DNA from: CAZAPG01 sp964486935
GTDB lineage: Bacteria; Chloroflexota; Anaerolineae; 4572-78; J111
Direction: 5' to 3'
NCBI GenBank assembly: GCA_964486935.1
Contig: CAZAPG010000007.1
Coordinates: forward strand, 134,536-198,535
DNA length: 64,000 bases
Under the pieces are notes generated by a model. The model was given only the letters and a program-made list of their open reading frames with translations. It had not been told where the DNA came from and did not search any database. A program made the position numbers and the translations under genes. Positions 7,828 to 15,448 of the stretch are shown piece after piece. Numbering within the stretch: position 1 is the first letter of the stretch; each line of letters opens with the position of its first letter.

Positions 7828-9552
7828 ATGACGGCAACCCAAACAGAAATCAGACGCGGCACGTATTATGATTCCGTCGTTTTGATGCAGTTGCAGGTGA
7901 ATCTGGCCCAGTTACCCGGCGTGGTTGATGTGGGGGTGATGATGGGCACTCAGGCTAACAAAGATTTGATGGCCCAGAGCGGCCTGCTGACTCCCGAAGC
8001 CGAGGCCGCCCTGCCCGATGACTTGATTCTGGTTATTAAAGGCGACGACGAAGCCGCCGCCCAATTGGCCTTGAGCCAGGTGGATGAATTGCTGACCCGC
8101 CGGCGCAGCGTATTGGCCGACCAGGAATATTTGCCCCAAAGCATCGAGTCTGCCGCCAAAATGCTGCCCGAGGCCGGCTGGGTGCTGGTCTCGGTGCCGG
8201 GCCGCTACGCCGCCGGCGTGGGCCGCGAGGCCCTGCGCCACAACAAACACGTTTTCCTTTACAGCGATAATGTCTCACTAGAGGATGAAATTGCGCTAAA
8301 AAAAGAGGCCGCCGAAAAAAGCCTGCTGGTGATGGGGCCGGATTGCGGCACGGCCATTGTCAACGGCGTGGGGCTGGGCTTTGCCAACAAGGTGCGCCGG
8401 GGAGCCATCGGCGTGGTGGGCGCTTCGGGAACCGGCTTGCAGCAGGTTACGGCCCGGATTCACCAACTGGGCAGCGGCATCACCCACGCGCTGGGAACCG
8501 GCGGGCGCGACCTGTCGGAAGCCGTGGGCGCGATTACCGCCCGGCAGGGGCTTGACCTGTTGAGCCGCGACCTCGACACAAAGGTAATTGTGCTCATCTC
8601 CAAACCGCCGGCCCAGGCCGTGGCCGATGAACTGCTGCGGGTGGCCCGCGCTACCGGCAAGCCGGTAGTGGTTAATTTTATTGGCTACGCCCCGCCCGCC
8701 CATTTGGCCGGTCAAACCGGATTACATTTTGCAGCTACGTTGGATAAGACGGCTGAGTTGGCTGTGCAATTGGCTAATACCCCCCAAACCTTTGAGGTTT
8801 TAAAAACCTCAAAGGTTTCAATGAATTTCGCCCCTGGCCAACGTTACCTGCGCGGCCTCTTTTCCGGCGGAACGCTGGCTTACGAAGCTTTGCTGATTTT
8901 GCGGGATTATCTGCCCGCGGTCTATTCCAACGCGCCGCTGGATAAAAAATTCAAGCTGGAAAATTCGCTGAAAAGCCAGGGTCACACCATTGTGGATTTG
9001 GGCGAGGATGAGTTCACCGTGGGCCGCCTGCATCCGATGATGGACAACACGCTGCGCATTCAACGGCTGGAAAAAGAGGCCGCCGACCCGGAGGTCGCCC
9101 TGATTTTGCTGGATGTGGTGCTGGGGTACGGGGCGCATCCCAACCCTGCCGGCGAGCTGGCCCCGGCCATTAAAGCGGCTATAGCCGACGCCAGGGCCAG
9201 GGGGCGACATTTGGAAATCGTCGCGGTGGTGGCCGGCACCGACGAAGACCCCCAAAATATGCCGGAGCAGATTGCTCAGCTAAAAGCCGCCGGAGCGCGG
9301 GTTGAAACCAACAACGAGGCCGCTATTTGTTACGCGGGCCAACGGCTGCAATCGCTCAACGCCCCCGGCGGCCTGCCACCGGTTGATTTGAAGGCCATCA
9401 CCCAGCCGCTGGCCGGCATCAACGTGGGGCTGGAATCGTTCACCGAGAGTCTGACCGCCCAGGGCGCGCCGGTGGTGCATGTCAACTGGAAACCCCCGGC
9501 GGGCGGCAACGAGAAGCTGATGGGGATTTTGGAGCGGATGAAGAGAAGGTAA
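7828..9552 (+). CDS. fdrA: FdrA/AllF-like acyl-CoA synthetase family protein
   Basis: A 574-residue FdrA family protein (E. coli FdrA is close to 555). It begins with a small regulatory-like domain, then a succinyl-CoA-synthetase-like Rossmann domain with GVVGASGTGLQQVTARIHQLG (near 195-220) and a second half with VLGYGAHPNPAGELAPAI. In E. coli, FdrA (AllF) together with YlbE/AllG (DUF1116) and YlbF/AllH (DUF2877) has been linked to oxamate carbamoyltransferase activity in allantoin breakdown. Here DUF1116 is next but one and no DUF2877 partner is seen, so the exact reaction is uncertain. Residues 320-330 are encoded by a 33-bp perfect palindrome. The ribosome-binding site (AAAGAG) is weak. 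Confidence 0.8.
   Translation: MTATQTEIRRGTYYDSVVLMQLQVNLAQLPGVVDVGVMMGTQANKDLMAQSGLLTPEAEAALPDDLILVIKGDDEAAAQLALSQVDELLTRRRSVLADQEYLPQSIESAAKMLPEAGWVLVSVPGRYAAGVGREALRHNKHVFLYSDNVSLEDEIALKKEAAEKSLLVMGPDCGTAIVNGVGLGFANKVRRGAIGVVGASGTGLQQVTARIHQLGSGITHALGTGGRDLSEAVGAITARQGLDLLSRDLDTKVIVLISKPPAQAVADELLRVARATGKPVVVNFIGYAPPAHLAGQTGLHFAATLDKTAELAVQLANTPQTFEVLKTSKVSMNFAPGQRYLRGLFSGGTLAYEALLILRDYLPAVYSNAPLDKKFKLENSLKSQGHTIVDLGEDEFTVGRLHPMMDNTLRIQRLEKEAADPEVALILLDVVLGYGAHPNPAGELAPAIKAAIADARARGRHLEIVAVVAGTDEDPQNMPEQIAQLKAAGARVETNNEAAICYAGQRLQSLNAPGGLPPVDLKAITQPLAGINVGLESFTESLTAQGAPVVHVNWKPPAGGNEKLMGILERMKRR
8786..8818. repeat. In-frame 33-bp palindrome within fdrA
   Basis: Two perfect 15-bp inverted arms, AAACCTTTGAGGTTT (8786-8800) and its complement (8804-8818), flank TAA. 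Its length is a multiple of three, so it adds about 11 residues without a frameshift. There is no T run and it lies inside an open gene, so it is not a terminator. Confidence 0.85.
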
Positions 9553-9553
9553 T

Positions 9554-9590
9554 GGGGACGAAGAACGGACGACGAAAGGCGAAGATTGGG
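9554..9590. repeat. Left arm of foldback around the four-helix pseudogene
   Basis: GACGAAGAACGGACGACG and AAAGGCGAAG words made of degenerate GACGAA(G) units. The same words occur inverted at 9976-10015, on the other side of the pseudogene. Confidence 0.7.
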
Positions 9591-9600
9591 GGATTTGGGC

Positions 9601-9974
9601 GTGCCCTTTAAATTTGAGAAGCTGGAAGTCTGGCAGTTAGCCCTGGATTACATAGACCTGATTTATCAGATTGCCAACCAGCTTCCCAAAAGCGAAGAGT
9701 ACAATCTAAAATCGCAAATTGTACGGGCAGCCACCTCAGTCGCGCTTAATTAATATTGCCGAGGGTTCAACAGGTCAAACTGATGCGGAGCAAGCTCGCT
9801 TTTTAGGACTCGCTTTTCGCTCCTTATTGGAGACAGTCGCCTGTCAACATATTATCAATCGCCGTGAATTTCTTAAAGATAAAAGCCTGATTACATACCC
9901 TGCGAAAGACCATTGCGCCCCAACAATCCTGGCTCCGTGAAGAGCCAATCACATATTCATCCGAAACGGACTAA
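9601..9974 (+). pseudogene. Four-helix-bundle protein (S23/IVP family), broken
   Basis: From GTG 9601 the frame reads a normal S23-family start (FEKLEVWQLALDYIDLIYQIA) and reaches SVALN, where a stop appears. The next base frame continues the family's conserved NIAEGSTGQTDAEQARFLG. The break is explained by a 4-nt duplication that turns CTTAATATT into CTTAATTAATATT (9747-9759). A second disruption after KDKSLITY shifts the frame again; the family's C-terminal part (LRKTIAPQQSWLREEP) resumes in another frame and ends at TAA 9972-9974. Known relatives lie within 23S rRNA intervening sequences and as scattered genes of unknown function. The gene is flanked by inverted repeat arrays and lies between fdrA and the DUF1116 gene. 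Confidence 0.75.
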
Positions 9975-9975
9975 T

Positions 9976-10015
9976 TACCTTTTCGTCATCCGTCTTTCGT
10001 CATTCGTCCGGATAT
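9976..10015. repeat. Right arm of foldback around the four-helix pseudogene
   Basis: TTCGTCATCCG, TCTTTCGTC and ATTCGTCC units, inverted relative to the 9554-9590 arm. The arm begins one base after the pseudogene stop codon. Confidence 0.7.
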
Positions 10016-10043
10016 CAAATAAATCTTTTGGAGGAAAACCCTG

Positions 10044-11285
10044 ATGGACATCGAAAAAGCAAACCAGCAAACCGTTGAGCGAATGATGGAAGCGCACCCG
10101 GTGCTGGTGGGCGTCGGCAAAGCAATTGACGTAATCCCCAATATGCGGGAGGATTTGCTGCTGCACGCCGGCCCGCCGATTACCTGGGAGCGCGCCTCCG
10201 GCCCGATGCGCGGGGCCATTACCGGCGCATTGATTTTTGAGGGCAAGGCCAAAAATGAAGCCGAAGCGAAGGCGCTCATCGAGACTGGTAAAATCAAGCT
10301 GGAGCCGTGCCACCATCACCAATCCGTCGGGCCGATGGCCGGGTTGACCTCCGCCTCGATGATGGTTTACATTGTGGAAAACAAGACCCACGGCAACAAA
10401 AGCTACTCTAACCTGAACGAGGGTTACGGCAAGGTGCTGCGTTACGGCGCGTACAGCGAAGAGGTGCTGGAGCGGCTGCACTGGATGAACGACGTGCTTG
10501 GCCCAACCCTGGGCGATGCTATCGAGGCCGCCGGAGGCATTGATATCAAAGCCCTCATTGCCGAGGCGCTGCAAATGGGCGATGAAGGGCACAATCGCAA
10601 CAAGGCCGGCTCCATTCTTTATCTGAAGGCGCTGGCTCCGCACGTGGCCAAAACAGCCAGAGATGCCCAAACCGCCAGCGACGTGCTGAAAGCCATCGGC
10701 GATAACGCTCTGGCCGTGCTCAACCCGGTGATGGCCGCCTGCAAAGCCATGGCCGACGCCGGACACGGCATCGAAGGCAGCACCATTGTCAGCACGATGG
10801 CCCGCAACGGCACCGATTTTGGCATTCGCGTCAGCGGCATTGGCGACCGGTGGTTTACCGGCCCGGTGGCCCAGCCCAAGGGCCTTTACTTTCCCGGCTT
10901 TACCGCCGAGGACGGCAGCGGCGATATCGGCGACAGCACCATCACCGAAACCGCCGGCATCGGCGCGTTTGCTATGGCCTCGGCCCCGGCCATTATCAGC
11001 TTTGTCAGCGGCACGCCCAAAGACGCGGTCAACACCACCCTGGAAATGTACGAAATCAACTACGCCGAGCACAAATATTTCACCATCCCGCCGCTCGACT
11101 TTCGGGGCACGCCCACCGGCATCGACATCCGCAAAGTGGTTGAAACCGGCATCACCCCCCGCCTCAATACCGGCATTGCCCACAAAGAAGCCGGCGTTGG
11201 CCAGATTGGGGCCGGGCTGGTGCGCCCTCCGATGGAAGTTTTTGAAGCGGCGCTGGTGGCGTTTGCAGAGAAGTATGGGATTTAA
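10044..11285 (+). CDS. DUF1116 protein (YlbE/AllG-like)
   Basis: A 413-residue DUF1116 protein, full length for the family. It starts MDIEKANQQTVERMM and carries the conserved stretches PMAGLTSASMMVY, GHNRNKAGS and GTDFGIRVSGIG. The E. coli homologue YlbE (AllG) is reported as one subunit of the oxamate carbamoyltransferase complex with FdrA. The start follows a GGAGGAAAA site. It lies after fdrA on the same strand, separated only by the inserted four-helix element, so the two were probably adjacent originally. Its TAA stop is immediately followed by the left arm of the next foldback. Enzymatic partner and substrate remain unproven here. Confidence 0.8.
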   Translation: MDIEKANQQTVERMMEAHPVLVGVGKAIDVIPNMREDLLLHAGPPITWERASGPMRGAITGALIFEGKAKNEAEAKALIETGKIKLEPCHHHQSVGPMAGLTSASMMVYIVENKTHGNKSYSNLNEGYGKVLRYGAYSEEVLERLHWMNDVLGPTLGDAIEAAGGIDIKALIAEALQMGDEGHNRNKAGSILYLKALAPHVAKTARDAQTASDVLKAIGDNALAVLNPVMAACKAMADAGHGIEGSTIVSTMARNGTDFGIRVSGIGDRWFTGPVAQPKGLYFPGFTAEDGSGDIGDSTITETAGIGAFAMASAPAIISFVSGTPKDAVNTTLEMYEINYAEHKYFTIPPLDFRGTPTGIDIRKVVETGITPRLNTGIAHKEAGVGQIGAGLVRPPMEVFEAALVAFAEKYGI

Positions 11286-11326
11286 ACACAAAGAACTCAA
11301 AGAAACACAAAGTACGCAAAGCGTTT
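11286..11326. repeat. Left arm of foldback around the GxxExxY gene
   Basis: CACAAAGAACTC, AAAGAAACACAAAG and TACGCAAAG units. The inverted words are at 11701-11747. Confidence 0.75.
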
Positions 11327-11328
11327 TT

Positions 11329-11700
11329 ATGACTGAGGATGAATTATCCAATATAACAATTGGTTGTGCAATCAAAATTCACAAGGCGTTAGGGCCAGGG
11401 CTGTTAGAGTCTGCTTATCAAGAATGTTTGCATTATGAACTGACCAACCGGGGGTTATTTGTTGAAAAGGAAAAGCCGCTGCCATTGGTCTACGAGCAGG
11501 TAAAACTTGAGTGCGGCTATCGGGTGGATTTACTCATTGAAAATAAATTGATTGTGGAAATTAAAGCCATTGATAACCTGCATCCAATCCATCTGGCTCA
11601 AGTTTTGACCTATTTACGCCTGTCAAAATGCAAATTAGGACTCTTGATAAACTTCAATGTTCCACTACTCAAACATGGCATCAAACGAGTTATCAATTAA
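11329..11700 (+). CDS. GxxExxY family protein
   Basis: A 123-residue member of the GxxExxY family, recognised from GPGLLESAYQECL near residues 22-34. The C-terminal half (VDLLIENKLIVEIKA) has the D...E-x-K pattern of a PD-(D/E)XK nuclease fold; VEIKA would supply the acidic residue and lysine. No biochemical role is established for the family to my knowledge. The ATG at 11329 is chosen by homology. The gene is much more AT-rich than the flanking DUF1116 and cyclase genes and is enclosed by inverted arrays of CACAAAG units, so it looks like cargo of the repeat element rather than part of the catabolic operon. Confidence 0.8.
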   Translation: MTEDELSNITIGCAIKIHKALGPGLLESAYQECLHYELTNRGLFVEKEKPLPLVYEQVKLECGYRVDLLIENKLIVEIKAIDNLHPIHLAQVLTYLRLSKCKLGLLINFNVPLLKHGIKRVIN

Positions 11701-11747
11701 ACTCTGTGTATCTTTGTGAACTCTTTGTGTCTTTTGTGTTAAGAAAA
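11701..11747. repeat. Right arm of foldback around the GxxExxY gene
   Basis: ACTCTGTGTATC, TTTGTGAACTC and TTTGTGTCTTTTGTGTT units, inverted relative to the left arm. It starts directly after the GxxExxY stop codon. Confidence 0.75.
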
Positions 11748-11770
11748 TTAAACGCTGGAGCGAAGACGCT

Positions 11771-13441
11771 ATGAATCGAGAACAATTCATCAAAACCCTG
11801 TCAACTGCCAAACTGTATGATTTAACCCAGGACCTCAGTATTTTCACCCCGCCCTGGCCCGGCGACCACACCCTGGAAATTCACTTTTTCAAACGGCTGA
11901 CCGGCGCGTATGGCGGCGGGCAGGGGGCCAACGGCCAGATTTTGAAGTGGAGCAACACCGCCGGCACTCATCTGGTGGGCGAGCGGGCCTTCCACTCCGG
12001 AGCGCGGGCCATTGCCGACATTCCGCTGACCGACCTGTGCGGCCCCGGTGTGGTGGTTGATATTTCCGACGCCGTGTCTGATTACAGCCTCTACACCCCG
12101 GAGATGATTACGGCCCGCGCCACGGTGAAAAAGGGCGATATTCTGATCATCAACACCGGCTACCACCGCTACTCCTGGGACCAGCCCGACGTGCACAACC
12201 CCGAGGCCCAGGGCGGCGTGGAATCGAAGGAGTTTGGCTTTCTGGTGCGACACCCCGGCCCCTCGCCCGACTTTTTCAAATGGGCGCTGGAGATGGAGTT
12301 GAAGGTTATCGGCGTAGATTGCGGCAGCGCCGAGCATCCCATGAACACCGCCATCCGCCACAGCCACGCCCGCGAGTTTGAAAAAGCCAACGCCAAATTG
12401 CAGGCCGAGTACGGCAAAAGCTGGGACGAGATGTTCCCGCCGGATGAATATTATGAAATGACCCACATCACCATGCCCAAAGCACACCTGCTGCTGGCCG
12501 AATCGATTGTGGGCGAAATTGACAAACTCAACAACCAGCGGGCCTGGATAATGATTCAACCCATCCCCTTTATGGAAGTCGGCACGGCCTGGGCGCGGGT
12601 AGCCGCCTACCAGCCGCCCGCCGGTATGAGCGAGGACGAATTCTTCCAGGTGATGGCCTCGGCGGAAATGCTGGATTTGACCCTACCCTTCAGCGTGCAG
12701 ACACCCCAATGGGCCAACTACGTGCCGCTGACCGTCACCTACCACAAACGGGTCGGCGGCCACAACTTTGGCATGGGGCGCAACGGCGAAATCTGCGAAG
12801 CCAGCATCCACCTGGCCACCCACATGGACGGCGAGGTTCACTTCTGGCCGCGAGGCCGCACCATCGGCCAGATGTCGCTGGATGAGTGGGTCGGCCCCGG
12901 CGTCATCGCCGATATCTCCCACCTGGTCAGCGACTCCAGCGTTTACACCCCGGAGATGATTGAAAGCGTGGTTGAAGTACGCGAGGGTGACATCCTCATC
13001 CTCAAAACCGGCTGGCACAAATATGGCTGGAACAGCCCCGACTCCGATGAGTTCCGCTATATGATTAAACACCCCGGCCCTTCGCCCGACTACTCCGACT
13101 GGTGCGTCGCCAAAAAAATCAAATGGATTGGTATTGACGCGGTCAGCGCCGACCACCCGATGAATACCATCCAGCGCCAATGGCATCCCAAAACCTTTGC
13201 CGAAGCCAACCGCAAACTGGTGGAACAGTTCGGCAAAGATTGGGATGAAATGTTCCCGCTGGATAAATATTACCAGGACACCCACCTCAACCTCTTCCCC
13301 AAAGGCATCGTCCACGCCGAAAATCTGGGCGGCGCGATTGCCAACGCCCCCAGCGGCCGGTACTATATCGGCGCGTTTATGCAAAAGGCGATGGAAGCGG
13401 AAACGATGTGGGGCCGGTTTGTGGCTTTTAGGGAGGGGTGA
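11771..13441 (+). CDS. Double-domain cyclase family protein (kynurenine formamidase/isatin hydrolase-like)
   Basis: At 556 residues this is twice the usual size of the family (about 260) and consists of two tandem homologous domains (about 10-275 and 290-555). Both halves share VxISxxVSDxSxYTPEMI, GDILIxxTGxHxYxW and VRHPGPSPDFF/IKHPGPSPDYS. The family binds a divalent metal through HxGTHxDxPxH; the first half has GTHLVGERAFH, with the aspartate replaced by valine, while the second has ATHMDGEVHFW, which keeps His-x-Asp and a later His. The second domain is thus the better candidate for hydrolysis of an amide or cyclic amide. It sits in the FdrA/DUF1116 cluster, where such hydrolases are common. 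The ATG follows a weak GGAGCGAAGACG site. Confidence 0.8.
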   Translation: MNREQFIKTLSTAKLYDLTQDLSIFTPPWPGDHTLEIHFFKRLTGAYGGGQGANGQILKWSNTAGTHLVGERAFHSGARAIADIPLTDLCGPGVVVDISDAVSDYSLYTPEMITARATVKKGDILIINTGYHRYSWDQPDVHNPEAQGGVESKEFGFLVRHPGPSPDFFKWALEMELKVIGVDCGSAEHPMNTAIRHSHAREFEKANAKLQAEYGKSWDEMFPPDEYYEMTHITMPKAHLLLAESIVGEIDKLNNQRAWIMIQPIPFMEVGTAWARVAAYQPPAGMSEDEFFQVMASAEMLDLTLPFSVQTPQWANYVPLTVTYHKRVGGHNFGMGRNGEICEASIHLATHMDGEVHFWPRGRTIGQMSLDEWVGPGVIADISHLVSDSSVYTPEMIESVVEVREGDILILKTGWHKYGWNSPDSDEFRYMIKHPGPSPDYSDWCVAKKIKWIGIDAVSADHPMNTIQRQWHPKTFAEANRKLVEQFGKDWDEMFPLDKYYQDTHLNLFPKGIVHAENLGGAIANAPSGRYYIGAFMQKAMEAETMWGRFVAFREG

Positions 13442-13443
13442 CT

Positions 13444-13506
13444 TGACGAATGACCAATGACGAAAGATTTTAGCGAGATTCGTCCTTCGTCCATCGTCGT
13501 TCGTCA
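13444..13506. repeat. Solo foldback repeat array (GACGAA words)
   Basis: Left arm GACGAATGACCAATGACGAA (13444-13463) and right arm with TTCGTCCTTCG, TCCATCG and TCGTTCGTCA units (13479-13506), separated by a short loop. It starts at the stop codon of the cyclase gene and carries no gene. Confidence 0.75.
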
Positions 13507-13554
13507 GTTATCCAAAGTTGGTTCTTATTCATAATTTAACCGCACACAAACACA

Positions 13555-14070
13555 ATGATAACAGAACTGGAAAACTACCTTCACAGAATTGAAAACCTGC
13601 GCGGCCAGATTCGCAATCTGATTGACGGCCTGCCCGCCGAGGCGCTCAACTGGCGGCCCATCGAAAGCAGCGACGACCACGCCATGAACTCCCTGGCGGT
13701 GATGGCGGCGCACGTGGCCGGCGCCGAACATTTCTGGATTGGCGAGGTCACAGGCCGCCTGCCGGCCACCCGCAACCGCGACGCGGAATTTGTTACCCAG
13801 GTTGATAGCGCCGCGCCCCTGGTTGAGCGTCTGGAAGCCGTGGGCCGGCAAACCAGAGAAGTCTTCGCCACGTTGAGCGAGGCCGACCTGACCGGCACGC
13901 GCATCGCCTGGGACAAAGAAGTCACCGTTCGCTGGGCCATTCTGCACGTGGTTGACCACAGCGCCCTGCACCTGGGTCACATGCAAATCACCTACCAGTT
14001 GTGGCAAGGTGGACAGGGGGTAAAGTCGCCGCGATGGTTCCAGCGGTTGCCGAAGACAAAGGATGAATGA
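13555..14070 (+). CDS. DinB family protein
   Basis: A 171-residue DinB/YfiT-like four-helix bundle protein. The metal-binding histidines can be placed: AAHVAGAEHFW (about 50-60) and HVVDHSALHLGHM (about 130-142), the last with the H-x3-H spacing typical of the family. Members are putative metal-dependent thiol-handling enzymes (for example bacillithiol transferases) or stress proteins; the substrate here is unknown. It lies inside the catabolic cluster and could detoxify an intermediate. Its last codons (KTKDE) overlap a repeat array, which also supplies the TGA stop. An alternative is that the gene is unrelated to the pathway. Confidence 0.75.
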   Translation: MITELENYLHRIENLRGQIRNLIDGLPAEALNWRPIESSDDHAMNSLAVMAAHVAGAEHFWIGEVTGRLPATRNRDAEFVTQVDSAAPLVERLEAVGRQTREVFATLSEADLTGTRIAWDKEVTVRWAILHVVDHSALHLGHMQITYQLWQGGQGVKSPRWFQRLPKTKDE

Positions 14071-14130
14071 CTAATGATGAAGGACGAATCTCGGCAAGAA
14101 TCTTCGTCCTTCGTCATCCGTCCTTCGTCT
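14059..14130. repeat. Solo foldback repeat array (GATGAA/GACGAA words) overlapping a gene end
   Basis: Left arm has AGGATGAATGA, CTAATGATGA and AGGACGAATC units and right arm (14101-14130) has CTTCGTCCTTCGTCATCC and GTCCTTCGTC. The first unit encodes the end and stop codon of the DinB gene. Confidence 0.7.
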
Positions 14131-14190
14131 CACGATTGTTATTCAATTCTGACATCTTGCATTCACCCCAAATAATAAGAGTAATCATTT

Positions 14191-15066
14191 ATGAAACCAC
14201 CGCCATTTGAATATTTTGCGCCCGACACGCTTGACGAAGCCCTGGAGCTAATGGCCCAGCACGGCTACGAGGCCAAGGCACTGGCCGGCGGGCAAAGTTT
14301 GATTCCCACCATGAATTTTCGGCTGGCCCAGCCGGGCGTGCTGGTTGATTTAAACAACATCGCCGAACTGGCCTACATCCGGCCCACCAACGAGGGCGGG
14401 GTCTCGGTTGGGGCGATGACCCGCCAGCGGGCCGTTGAGCGCAGCCAGCTCATTGCCGAGCGCGCCCCGCTGGTGCATGAAACCATGCCCTTTATCGCCC
14501 ATCCCCAAATTCGCAACCGGGGTACCTTTGGCGGCAGCATTGCCCACGCCGACCCCGCCGCCGAACTGCCCGCGCTGGCCATGGCGCTCGACGCCCAACT
14601 GCGCCTGCGCAGCCATAGCGGCGAGCGTTGGGTTCCGGCCAGTGAATTTTTTGTTGACCTGTTCGCCACCGCCCTCGAGCCGGAAGAATTGCTCGTGGAA
14701 GTCACCCTGCCGGAAATGTCGCCCCGCACCGGCTACGCCTTTGAAGAAGTCTCCCGCCGCCACGGTGATTACGCCCTGGTTGGCGTCGCCGCCACCGTTA
14801 CCCTGGACAACAACAACCGCTGCGAGCAGGCCAGGCTGGTTTACTTCAGCGTCGGCAACGGCCCCACCGAAGCCCATCAGGCCGAGGCCGCGCTGCAAGG
14901 CCAGCCCCTCACCGCCGAAGCCATTGCGGCCGCCGCCGAAATCGCCGCCGGCGAAGACATCGACCCCCCCGGCGATATTCACGCCTCCGCCGCCTACCGC
15001 CGCCATCTGGCTAAAGTATTGGCCCGGCGGGTTTTAAGTAGGGCTGCGGAAAGAGTTCAGGGTTAA
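14191..15066 (+). CDS. Xanthine dehydrogenase family, FAD-binding medium subunit
   Basis: A 291-residue CoxM/XdhB-like flavoprotein. The PCMH-type FAD motifs are clear: AGGQSLIPTMNFRLA (about 32-46) and RNRGTFGGSIAHADPAAE (about 107-124), followed by the C-terminal CO_deh_flav_C domain. It passes electrons from the molybdenum and Fe-S subunits to an acceptor via FAD. The genes for the other two subunits follow, but an inserted four-helix element separates this gene from them. Its last codons and TAA stop overlap the left arm of that element, giving an altered C terminus (VQG). The substrate cannot be read from this subunit. Confidence 0.88.
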   Translation: MKPPPFEYFAPDTLDEALELMAQHGYEAKALAGGQSLIPTMNFRLAQPGVLVDLNNIAELAYIRPTNEGGVSVGAMTRQRAVERSQLIAERAPLVHETMPFIAHPQIRNRGTFGGSIAHADPAAELPALAMALDAQLRLRSHSGERWVPASEFFVDLFATALEPEELLVEVTLPEMSPRTGYAFEEVSRRHGDYALVGVAATVTLDNNNRCEQARLVYFSVGNGPTEAHQAEAALQGQPLTAEAIAAAAEIAAGEDIDPPGDIHASAAYRRHLAKVLARRVLSRAAERVQG

Positions 15067-15088
15067 ACAGTTCAGGGTTCAGAGTTGT
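15054..15088. repeat. Left arm of foldback around the four-helix gene
   Basis: GAGTTCAGGGTTAAACAGTTCAGGGTTCAGAG-type units (AGTTCAGGGTT, CAGTTCAGGGTT, CAGAGTTG). Inverted copies lie at 15388-15436. Confidence 0.75.
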
Positions 15089-15091
15089 GTG

Positions 15092-15403
15092 ATGGCGACG
15101 ATAAATCGTTATGAAGAGATTGCGGGATGGCAGAAAGCGCGTGAGTTAACAAATTTCATTTACACTCTTACTCAACGAGATGCTTTTGCTCGCGATTATG
15201 ACTTAAAAGAGCAAATCCGAAAGGCCGCTGTATCAGTTATGTCAAACATTGCTGAGGGTTTCGGGCGAGAAAGCAACCAGGATTTTATGAGGTTTCTTTC
15301 AATTTCAAAAGCTTCCGCAAATGAAGTTCAATCCCAATTGTATGTGGCATTTGACCAGAAATATATCACAGCCGACCAATTTCAGCAGGGTTATCAACTC
15401 TGA
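15092..15403 (+). CDS. Four-helix-bundle protein (S23/IVP family), C-terminally shortened
   Basis: A 103-residue member of the S23/IVP four-helix family: WQKARELTNFIYTLT, the DLKEQIRKAAVSVMSNIAEGFGRES signature region and FLSISKASANEVQSQL are all present. Family members usually run about 115-125 residues; here the reading stops at QGYQL, exactly where the right repeat arm begins (TATCAACTCTGAACT), so the last helix is cut short by the array. The role of free-standing members is unknown; related bAvd proteins assist diversity-generating reverse transcriptases. ATG 15092 is preferred over the GTG just before it. It splits the three-subunit hydroxylase operon and is more AT-rich than its neighbours. 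Confidence 0.75.
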   Translation: MATINRYEEIAGWQKARELTNFIYTLTQRDAFARDYDLKEQIRKAAVSVMSNIAEGFGRESNQDFMRFLSISKASANEVQSQLYVAFDQKYITADQFQQGYQL

Positions 15404-15436
15404 ACTAAACAACTCTGAACTGAAGAACTCTGAACT
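15388..15436. repeat. Right arm of foldback around the four-helix gene
   Basis: CTCTGAACTAAACAACTC, TGAACTGAAGAACTC and TGAACTCC units, the inverse of the left arm. The first unit supplies the stop codon of the four-helix gene and the last ends just before the ribosome-binding site of the 2Fe-2S subunit. Confidence 0.75.
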
Positions 15437-15448
15437 CCCGGAGGGAAT

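Noticed and set aside
8786..8818. Rho-independent terminator
   Set aside because: It is in the middle of an intact gene and has no adequate T run after the stem.
9975..11375. Long minus-strand open frame opposite the DUF1116 gene
   Set aside because: It is a mirror of the G+C-rich DUF1116 gene, lacks family motifs and has low-complexity Gly/His/Ala composition.
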